In this document: piece by piece, positions 1-4,816 of the stretch
Numbering within the stretch: the stretch's first letter is position 1
Layout of the letters: each line of letters starts with the position of its first letter
NCBI GenBank assembly: GCA_002492295.1
Contig: DKYC01000093.1
Span: forward strand, 1,707 to 8,110
Length of the DNA stretch: 6,404 nucleotides
Reading direction: 5' to 3'
Source of the DNA: Lachnospiraceae bacterium UBA7110
Lineage (GTDB): Bacteria > Bacillota > Clostridia > Lachnospirales > Lachnospiraceae
Notes under the pieces: model-generated
The model's database searches: none
The model's input: the letters and a program-made list of their open reading frames with translations, nothing else
What the model was told of the DNA's origin: nothing
Translations under genes and position numbers: made by a program

Positions 1-1493
1 TTATACACACCCTTCTCCTCGTCAATCAGGTTTTCATATAACCTGACCTCCGCCTTTACCGCATACGGCGCAGGAACCCAATGGATTGTCCCCTTCACCT
101 TTCTGCCGGTAAAGCCGCTGCCCTGCTTTGTTTCGGGGTCGTACGTACAATGCACAACCGTTACATTCCCGTTCCCGTCCTTTTCAAAGCTTTCACACTT
201 CACAAAATACGCGCTCATAAGGCGGACCTCATTGCCCGGAAAAAGACGGAAATACTTCTTGGGAGGTTCCTCCATAAAGTCATCGCGTTCAATATAAAGC
301 TCCCGGCAAAACGGAATCTGTCTTGTGCCAAGCGACTCATTCTCAAGGTTGTTGGACACCTCAAGATACTCCACCTTGTCCTCAGGGTAATTGTCAATCA
401 CAAGCTTAATCGGGTCAAGCACTGCCATCATTCTAGACTTTTTCAGCTTCAGATCCTCCCTGATACAGTACTCCAGCATCGCATAATCCGTCGAAGAGTT
501 TGCCTTGCTTACGCCGCAAAGCTCAACAAAGCGCTGAATGGACTCCGGCGTGAATCCGCGCCGTCTTAACGCCGCAATCGACACAAGCCGCGGGTCATCC
601 CAGCCATCCACAATGCCGTCCTGCACAAGCTTCTTGATATACCGCTTTCCTGTCACAACATTAGTAAGGTACATCTTTGCCTGCTCAATCTGCCTCGGTG
701 GGTTAGGATACTCTAACTCACGTACCACCCAGTCATAGAGCGGCCTGTGATCCTCAAATTCCAGCGTACAAATCGAATGGGTAATCCCCTCAATCGCATC
801 TTCAATCGGATGCGCAAAATCATACATCGGGTAGATGCACCACTTGTTGCCTGTGTTATGGTGCGTCATATGCGCCACACGGTAAATAACGGGATCGCGC
901 ATATTAATGTTCGGAGAGCTCATGTCAATCCGGGCACGCAGCACCTTCTCGCCGTCCGCATATTTGCCGTTTTTCATATCCTCGAAAAGCTGTAAGTTCT
1001 CCTCTACGGAACGCGAAGATGAAGGGTCTTCCTTTCCCGGCTCGGTAAACGAACCGCGGTACGCCTTGATTTCCTCCGCCGAGAGGTCTGAAACATAAGC
1101 TTTTCCCTTTTTGATCAGCTTCACAGCGCCCTCGTACATCTGTTCAAAATAATTTGACGCAAAAAACAGCCTGTCCTCCCAATCCGCGCCAAGCCATGCC
1201 ACATCCTCCTTAATGGACTCGACAAACTCAATGTCCTCCTTTGTCGGATTGGTATCGTCAAAACGCATATTAAATTTTCCGCCGTATTCCTTTGCCAAAT
1301 TATAGTTTACAAGGATTGCCTTGGCATGACCGATATGAAGGTATCCGTTCGGCTCCGGTGGAAAACGCGTATGCACCGTATCATACACCCCTTCCGCAAG
1401 GTCCCTGTCAATCATCTGCTCAATAAAATTTCTGGAAACAACCTCCTTTTCCCCGTCAGCCGTTTCGTTTTTATTCTTCTTTGCTTCACTCAT
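1..1493 (-). CDS. glnS: Glutaminyl-tRNA synthetase (GlnRS), 3' end cut by window edge
   Basis: Class I aminoacyl-tRNA synthetase that charges tRNA-Gln with glutamine in the cytoplasm. The 497 visible codons translate without interruption. They include the ATP-binding HIGH signature at residues 53-56 within PPEPNGYLHIGHAK, the GlnRS/GluRS core block with RFDDTNP at about 77-83, and the C-terminal beta-barrel (anticodon-binding) region with FPGNEVRL at about 418-425. The second class I signature (MSKR in E. coli GlnRS) reads VTGKR at about 280-284, so Met-Ser is replaced by Thr-Gly while Lys-Arg is kept. Against the 554-residue E. coli enzyme, about 55-60 C-terminal residues lie beyond the window. 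The ATG start at 1493 is preceded by AAAGGAG about 14 nt away and by GAGGG only 2 nt away. A charged leader of about 20 residues precedes the catalytic domain. The gene has its own promoter 3' of clpP. The assignment as GlnRS rather than GluRS rests on overall similarity and is secure. Confidence 0.96.
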   Translation of the reverse strand, partial: MSEAKKNKNETADGEKEVVSRNFIEQMIDRDLAEGVYDTVHTRFPPEPNGYLHIGHAKAILVNYNLAKEYGGKFNMRFDDTNPTKEDIEFVESIKEDVAWLGADWEDRLFFASNYFEQMYEGAVKLIKKGKAYVSDLSAEEIKAYRGSFTEPGKEDPSSSRSVEENLQLFEDMKNGKYADGEKVLRARIDMSSPNINMRDPVIYRVAHMTHHNTGNKWCIYPMYDFAHPIEDAIEGITHSICTLEFEDHRPLYDWVVRELEYPNPPRQIEQAKMYLTNVVTGKRYIKKLVQDGIVDGWDDPRLVSIAALRRRGFTPESIQRFVELCGVSKANSSTDYAMLEYCIREDLKLKKSRMMAVLDPIKLVIDNYPEDKVEYLEVSNNLENESLGTRQIPFCRELYIERDDFMEEPPKKYFRLFPGNEVRLMSAYFVKCESFEKDGNGNVTVVHCTYDPETKQGSGFTGRKVKGTIHWVPAPYAVKAEVRLYENLIDEEKGVY

Positions 1494-1565
1494 TTCCCTC
1501 GTTTATGCTCCTTTCAAAGTCTGTTTTCAACTGTCGTCCTTGTCTCAAACAGTTCTTAATGACAC

Positions 1566-1602
1566 TTACAATATTGTAATATATCCTGTCATGATTTGTA
1601 AA
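1566..1602 (-). promoter_or_regulatory. Probable glnS promoter with palindromic -10 region
   Basis: Read on the minus strand, a TTTACA -35 element (1597-1602) lies 18 nt from a TACAAT -10 element (1573-1578). This would start a leader of about 70 nt before the glnS ATG. The -35 begins only 11 bp after the clpP stop codon, so glnS need not depend on the upstream operon. The -10 is embedded in a perfect 14-bp palindrome, TTACAATATTGTAA (1566-1579), which could be an operator; that role is inference. The leader is too short for a T-box. Confidence 0.6.
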
Positions 1603-1613
1603 GAGCACCTTTC

Positions 1614-2213
1614 TCATTTTATGGCACGTTTCTCAATTACCTGGTCAATCAGCCCATATTCCAGCGCCTCTTTCGCGGACATATAGTTATCGCGCTCCGT
1701 ATCTTCCCGAATCTGTTCCACGGATTTCCCCGTATTTTCCGCCAAAATACGGTTCAGGCGCCCCTTACTCTTCTGTATATGATCCGACATAATTTTGATA
1801 TCCGTTGCCTGCCCCTGCACACCGTTTCCATGAATCGCGGGCTGGTGTATCATAATCTCTGCATTCGCAAGCGCAATGCGTTTTCCCTTCGCACCGCCTG
1901 CCAGCAAAAATGCGCCAAAGCTTGCCGCAAGCCCGATGCAGATTGTAGACACATCACACTTAATATACTGCATTGTATCATAAATGGAAAAACCCGCCGT
2001 CACAGAACCGCCCGGACTGTTAATATATAACTGAATATCCTTTTCGGGATCCTGAGCCTCCAAAAACAGCATCTGCGCCACAACCAGGCCGGCGGAGGTA
2101 TCGCTTACTTCCTCTCCCAAAAAGATAATTCTGTCCGACAAAAGGCGCGAAAAAATGTCGTAACTCCTCTCCCCACGGCTTGTCTGCTCCACAACATAAG
2201 GAATTGTACTCAT
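1614..2213 (-). CDS. clpP: ATP-dependent Clp protease proteolytic subunit (ClpP paralogue)
   Basis: Serine peptidase of family S14 that assembles into heptameric rings and degrades proteins fed by a Clp ATPase such as ClpX, ClpA or ClpC. From the chosen start it is 199 residues, the usual length for a mature-type ClpP. The triad is visible: Ser98 in GLAASFGA, His123 in MIHQP, and Asp175 as the last Asp of DTERD. The oxyanion-loop motif INSPGGSVTAG is at about 64-74. The ATG at 2213 is preferred over an in-frame ATG seven codons upstream, because GGAGGG lies just before it and it forms an ATGA overlap with the upstream AraC-type gene. After His123 the usual HQPLGG-type loop is replaced by HQPAIHGNGVQGQ, three residues longer than in S. 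aureus ClpP, in the handle region that touches the opposite ring. No tig, clpX or lon is adjacent, so this is probably an additional ClpP. That is inference; family membership is certain. Confidence 0.96.
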   Translation of the reverse strand: MSTIPYVVEQTSRGERSYDIFSRLLSDRIIFLGEEVSDTSAGLVVAQMLFLEAQDPEKDIQLYINSPGGSVTAGFSIYDTMQYIKCDVSTICIGLAASFGAFLLAGGAKGKRIALANAEIMIHQPAIHGNGVQGQATDIKIMSDHIQKSKGRLNRILAENTGKSVEQIREDTERDNYMSAKEALEYGLIDQVIEKRAIK

Positions 2214-2581
2214 GCCGCCGCCCTCCAAATACACATCTGTGGCTGTCGGATGTCAAATTTTCCTCTCCTTCGGTAAACCTGCGGCGTACACAAATACAGC
2301 CTGCGAAACGCCAAAGTAAACGCCTGTTGGGAATTATAGTGTGCCTCATAGGAAATTTCCACAATCGGTTTATTTGTTTCGACTAACTTCCGAGCCGCCA
2401 ATGTCAGCCTGCGGCCCTGTATATATTTGCCAATCGTGCTGCCTGTCTGCTCCGCAAAAGTCCTTGCAAGATAAAACCTGGAATAGTGCAGCGCTTCCGC
2501 AATATGCTCTAACGATAAATCCTCTTCCAAATGCGCTTCTATATAAGATGTAACCTTTTCTACAATCTTGTCTTTTTTCAT
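2210..2581 (-). CDS. Stand-alone AraC/MarA-type transcriptional regulator
   Basis: A 123-residue protein made almost entirely of an AraC/XylS DNA-binding domain, similar in size to MarA and SoxS, with no sugar- or ligand-binding N-terminal domain. The first helix-turn-helix spans about residues 24-46 (LSLEHIAEALHYSRFYLART). The linker has the typical YIQGRRLTLAARKL pattern at 53-66. The second helix-turn-helix is at about 73-96 (IVEISYEAHYNSQQAFTLAF). The family's closing TPxxYRR motif is at 99-105, followed by an 18-residue tail. The ATG at 2581 has AAGGAG 9 nt upstream. Its TGA stop overlaps the clpP ATG, and the clpP ribosome site lies inside its last codons, so the two are probably translationally coupled. 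Proteins of this type bind DNA as monomers and their activity often follows their abundance. Control of this one by proteolysis is plausible but unproven, and its targets are unknown. Confidence 0.9.
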   Translation of the reverse strand: MKKDKIVEKVTSYIEAHLEEDLSLEHIAEALHYSRFYLARTFAEQTGSTIGKYIQGRRLTLAARKLVETNKPIVEISYEAHYNSQQAFTLAFRRLYLCTPQVYRRRGKFDIRQPQMCIWRAAA

Positions 2582-2619
2582 GGAAAACCACTCCTTTTTT
2601 GTTCCCGCGAGCAGCGAAT

Positions 2620-2637
2620 CAGGCGACTGCCTGCAGG
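2620..2637 (-). promoter_or_regulatory. Small hairpin/palindrome in the AraC-clpP leader
   Basis: Close to the predicted transcript 5' end, CAGGC-AGTC-GCCTG (2620-2633) forms a 5-bp stem with a tetraloop. An overlapping 8-bp palindrome, CCTGCAGG, is at 2630-2637. The hairpin could protect the 5' end of the message, or the palindrome could bind a protein. There is no U-tract, so it is not a terminator. Confidence 0.3.
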
Positions 2638-2647
2638 TATTTGACTT

Positions 2648-2676
2648 AGTATAGCATATGCCTGTGGAGCTGTCTT
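2648..2676 (-). promoter_or_regulatory. Promoter of the AraC-clpP operon
   Basis: Minus-strand reading gives AAGACA (2671-2676), a 17-nt spacer, then TATACT (2648-2653) with the extended -10 dinucleotide TG one base upstream. This is a good vegetative-type promoter with a 17-bp spacer. The 8-bp palindrome GCATATGC (2654-2661) abuts the -10 element and could be a repressor or autoregulatory site. The predicted start near 2641 gives a leader of about 60 nt. Confidence 0.65.
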
Positions 2677-2788
2677 AATAAAAATTGCCCTTTATCCAGC
2701 CAAACACGTTTTCCCCTCAGACGCAAAACCATATCTCCGAATGTGCTCCGGTCTCCCTTAACCATCTTTCGAAGCAAAAAGATATTCC

Positions 2789-3085
2789 CTACATCCACCA
2801 CCGGTTCTGTTCCCCAATCTCTATCATCTGCTGCACCACCGCCATGCAAAACGCAAAAACCGTCAGCACAAACGTCAGCACAATCCCCGCCTTATCATAG
2901 ACAAAATCCCCATTCTTCCTTGCATTCGCAAGCAAAATCTCCACACCGAGCAGAATGAAAACCAATGGCCACAGCTTACAAATCCACGCATACTCAATAC
3001 CGCCCCAAAAAATCTGTATCAGATACAATACTCCGATAGAAACCATTGTCACGCCAAGCGTGATTGTCCCGACCCTATGCGTCAT
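2789..3085 (-). CDS. Small membrane protein, LiaI/LiaF-like transmembrane domain (DUF5668 type)
   Basis: A 98-residue, strongly hydrophobic protein with three likely membrane helices at about residues 7-27, 33-49 and 64-86. A short basic loop, NARKNGDF, separates the second and third. The pattern RxGTITLGVTMxxIGVLYL followed by LWPLVFILLGVEILL resembles the small membrane domain found in LiaI/LiaF-type envelope-stress proteins and in many Firmicute sigma-factor operons. The family call is from memory. The ATG at 3085 is chosen over an ATG 16 codons upstream because AGGAGAGG sits about 8 nt before it and the next good conserved residues follow at once. It overlaps the end of the upstream gene by 11 bp, which suggests coupled translation in one operon. 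It may modulate the sigma/anti-sigma pair or be a membrane effector of the regulon. Neither role is shown by the sequence. Confidence 0.8.
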   Translation of the reverse strand: MTHRVGTITLGVTMVSIGVLYLIQIFWGGIEYAWICKLWPLVFILLGVEILLANARKNGDFVYDKAGIVLTFVLTVFAFCMAVVQQMIEIGEQNRWWM

Positions 3086-3635
3086 GTGAATCCTCTCCTT
3101 TCTTTGGCTGCTCCCCAATAAGCTGCTGCTCAAGCGCCTTCTTCTTCCCCCGGATCAGCTGCACGCCAAGATAAATCATCAGAAACGCAAAGACAACCTG
3201 CGGCACCGACCGCGTAACCTGAGTCCAAAGATAGGTCGGCACATGCAGCATGTCAAGCACCATATAAACCATGCCCTTCATGAAATTCCACAAAACCGAC
3301 ACACCGATAAAAATCAGTATCCATGCCAAAATCTTTCTGCCCTTCTTTGGCTCAATCTGCCCAAACAAATTCCAGTTAAACAGCAGACTGTCCTCCTGCG
3401 CATAAAACTCCTCGTCGCTTAATCCTGCCAGATTATGAACATGGAAAAAACTGTATGCCCAAATTACCGGCAGCGGGAACAAAATCAACGGAATATTCAA
3501 ACACCCGCCAAAGAACATAATGCCCCAAAATAACGCCATCAACGTTATCCCCTGCTTCATAAAACCCATGTACATCTCCCCCGCTCCCGGAATAAGGGAA
3601 AATACAAATCGAAAAAAACCACTCTTTTTACTCAT
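3075..3635 (-). CDS. Multi-pass membrane protein with TM2-like N-terminal segment
   Basis: A 186-residue integral membrane protein of unknown function. Near the N-terminus, LIPGAGEMYMGFMKQG recalls the Pro-Gly-x-Gly...Tyr-x-Gly signature of TM2-domain proteins. Two hydrophobic helices follow at about residues 28-44 and 47-64. A soluble acidic segment comes next, then helices at about 102-118 and 146-162, and a charged C-terminal tail rich in Lys, Glu and Gln. The ATG at 3635 has GGAGG five bases upstream and is preferred to the ATG four codons earlier, which has only AAGGA. It is third in the sigma-factor operon and overlaps the next gene by 11 bp. Conserved placement with a sigma/anti-sigma pair would suggest a membrane effector or signal component; this is inference. 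TM2 assignment is tentative. Confidence 0.8.
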   Translation of the reverse strand: MSKKSGFFRFVFSLIPGAGEMYMGFMKQGITLMALFWGIMFFGGCLNIPLILFPLPVIWAYSFFHVHNLAGLSDEEFYAQEDSLLFNWNLFGQIEPKKGRKILAWILIFIGVSVLWNFMKGMVYMVLDMLHVPTYLWTQVTRSVPQVVFAFLMIYLGVQLIRGKKKALEQQLIGEQPKKGEDSHDA

Positions 3636-3656
3636 AAGAACCTCCATTCTTTCCTT

Positions 3657-3695
3657 TTACTTTATAGCTTTTACGAAATCCTGCAAAGCCTTCAT
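3657..3695 (-). CDS. Possible 12-codon ORF coupled to the anti-sigma stop
   Basis: The stop codon of the anti-sigma-position gene overlaps an ATG by one base (TAATG), opening a 12-codon frame, MKALQDFVKAIK, that ends at TAA. AGGA lies three bases upstream. The peptide would be short, basic and roughly amphipathic. It sits just before the ribosome site of the TM2-like gene, so it could act as a coupling or leader ORF, or be chance. A frame this short proves little. Confidence 0.2.
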   Translation of the reverse strand: MKALQDFVKAIK

Positions 3696-4057
3696 TATTC
3701 CTGATATCCGTCTATCCTCTGCCACAGCACCCTGTTTACCCGCTCCAGCGTATCAGAAAAGACATTTTCCCGTGTCCACATAGTATTAGTATTCTGCTCA
3801 ATCGCAGACTGCAGTGCAGGATGACTGACAACGCCAAACAGAAAAATCGCCGTCACAACCGCCGCCGCAGTCTTTAACCCATAAAGCAGCAATTCCATCC
3901 TTACAGATGCCTTTGTTACCTGCTTCTGCGCCCTCGTCTGTATCCTCCTGCTCTTTTCCATAATTTCACTTTTCATTCTGCACGGTGCCTGTATAAGCCC
4001 TTCCTTTTCCGTCTCCGCAATCAGACACGCCAGTTCATAATCCGTCATCTGTCTCAC
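3695..4057 (-). CDS. Single-pass membrane protein in anti-sigma position (putative anti-sigma factor)
   Basis: A 120-residue protein with a cytoplasmic-type N-terminal region (about residues 1-55, charged and helical), one transmembrane helix at about 57-77, and an outside segment of about 42 residues. It directly follows an ECF sigma gene, where membrane anti-sigma factors normally lie. It has no zinc-binding HxxxCxxC anti-sigma signature, and I do not recognise a named domain, so the role rests on position and topology. The start is most likely the GTG at 4055-4057: it overlaps the sigma stop as GTGA and has AAAGGAGG about eight bases upstream. An ATG three codons later is the alternative. 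The N-terminal YELACLIAETEKEG segment is the likely sigma-contacting region by analogy only. Confidence 0.75.
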   Translation of the reverse strand: MRQMTDYELACLIAETEKEGLIQAPCRMKSEIMEKSRRIQTRAQKQVTKASVRMELLLYGLKTAAAVVTAIFLFGVVSHPALQSAIEQNTNTMWTRENVFSDTLERVNRVLWQRIDGYQE

Positions 4058-4572
4058 AGGCCGTCCCTCCTTTCCCTGTATCCGCCTTTTTCGTACAATT
4101 TCCGCAGCATTGCCTTAGCACGGTAAACCTGCGTCTGTACGGTTTTCTCGTTTTTTCCCAAGGTCCGTGCAATCTCGCCGATACTCATTTCCTGATAAAA
4201 ATATTTCTCGGCAATCTCAGCATACGGCGGTTTCAGCGTTTCACAACACCTCTTTAGCTCCTCCAGCACCAGCTTCTGCATACAAAGCGTCTCGCAGTTA
4301 TCGTCACTGTTTTGTGCCTGTGGCTGCGCTGCAAAAAATTCCTCTTGTGTCGGCACCTCACTTCTTGTGCTTTTCTTCCGGTAATCCAAACATTTGTTTG
4401 TTGCAATTCTTGCAAGCCAGGCCTTTTCATTTCTGCCGTCAAATTTGGAAATATTTTTATATGCGGATAAAAAGGTATCCTGCGTCAAATCTTCCGCATC
4501 AAAATAATTGCCGGTGAATTTATAACAAATGCTGAATATCAGATTTTGATACGTATCAATCCAATACGACAA
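4054..4572 (-). CDS. ECF-type RNA polymerase sigma factor (sigma-70 family)
   Basis: Directs RNA polymerase to alternative promoters. Counting from the TTG at 4572, region 2 covers about residues 3-70, with the core-binding motif DAEDLTQDTFLSAYKN at 25-40 and the -10-recognition part with AWLARIATNKCLDYRKK at 51-67. A short acidic linker rich in Gln and Glu follows. Region 4 spans about 100-160, with a helix-turn-helix built on MSIGEIARTLGKNEKTVQTQ at 129-148. The two-domain, roughly 170-residue size is normal for ECF sigmas. The start is unsettled. No in-frame ATG or GTG exists between the upstream TAA and the domain. TTG has only a weak AGGA before it, whereas GGAGG lies eight bases before an in-frame ATT at 4588-4590, which would add six residues (INDQEY). 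The gene is first in the operon and overlaps the anti-sigma-position gene by 4 bp (GTGA). Its target regulon is unknown. Confidence 0.93.
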   Translation of the reverse strand: MSYWIDTYQNLIFSICYKFTGNYFDAEDLTQDTFLSAYKNISKFDGRNEKAWLARIATNKCLDYRKKSTRSEVPTQEEFFAAQPQAQNSDDNCETLCMQKLVLEELKRCCETLKPPYAEIAEKYFYQEMSIGEIARTLGKNEKTVQTQVYRAKAMLRKLYEKGGYRERRDGL

Positions 4573-4643
4573 ATATTCCTGATCGTTAATTTTATCCGCC
4601 TCCCCCCCTAATCTGACTGTTTTGGTAATCCCGATATCGTCTT

Positions 4644-4692
4644 ACAATATCTATAACGATTAAACTGTAAATTTTTCTTCAAAAAAATTATA
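4644..4692 (-). promoter_or_regulatory. AT-rich candidate promoter region of the sigma operon
   Basis: Two candidates are visible on the minus strand. One is a perfect TATAAT (4687-4692) with no good -35 at 15-18 bp, but flanked by long A/T tracts that could act like an UP element. The other is TTTACA (4666-4671) with TATTGT 16 bp downstream (4644-4649). No convincing ECF-type autoregulated promoter (AAC...CGTC) was seen. The transcription start cannot be fixed from sequence alone. Confidence 0.35.
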
Positions 4693-4740
4693 TTCTTCAA
4701 AAAATTTTTAAACTTTTTTGCATCCGGCACAAGTCTATGC

Positions 4741-4782
4741 ATAAAAGAAAAGCGCCTATCACTTTGAATCCGTGATAAACGC
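4741..4782 (-). terminator. Rho-independent terminator of the solute-binding-protein operon
   Basis: On the minus strand an 11-bp stem (GCGTTTATCAC, 4772-4782, pairing with GTGATAGGCGC, 4752-4762, including two G-U pairs) encloses a 9-nt loop. It is followed directly by a U-rich tract, TTTTCTTTTAT (4741-4751). It lies 34 bp after the stop codon of the solute-binding protein and separates that unit from the sigma operon. Confidence 0.9.
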
Positions 4783-4816
4783 CAATCCCCAATATTACTG
4801 TAAAATAATCCACACG

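Noticed and set aside
81..1559. Several plus-strand open frames of 60-160 codons across the left end
   Set aside because: They lie opposite the continuous glnS coding frame, have no recognisable domains, and are explained as antisense shadows of it.
1494..1613. T-box or other riboswitch upstream of glnS
   Set aside because: The predicted leader is only about 70 nt, with no specifier stem, conserved T-box sequence or terminator/antiterminator pair.
2214..2234. Seven-residue N-terminal extension of ClpP (MYLEGGG)
   Set aside because: The extension is just the ribosome site translated. The ATG at 2213 has correct spacing, the ATGA overlap and the usual ClpP N-terminus.
2020..2364. A 114-codon minus-strand frame overlapping both the AraC-type gene and clpP
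   Set aside because: It is an out-of-frame reading of two well-supported genes, rich in Arg, Cys and Trp, with no family features.
2740..2788. Weak hairpin ATCTTT...AAAGAT after the small membrane protein
   Set aside because: The stem is short and AT-rich with no following U-tract, so it does not qualify as an intrinsic terminator.
2646..2849. Full 67-codon frame starting inside the small membrane protein gene
   Set aside because: Its first third is an out-of-frame reading of the membrane protein's end. Only the part beyond that stop is unexplained, and it is reported as a weak finding.
4675..4704. Direct repeat TTCTTCAAAAAA, two copies 18 bp apart
   Set aside because: Low-complexity AT-rich promoter DNA; the match is mostly an A-tract, so a dedicated binding site is not supported.
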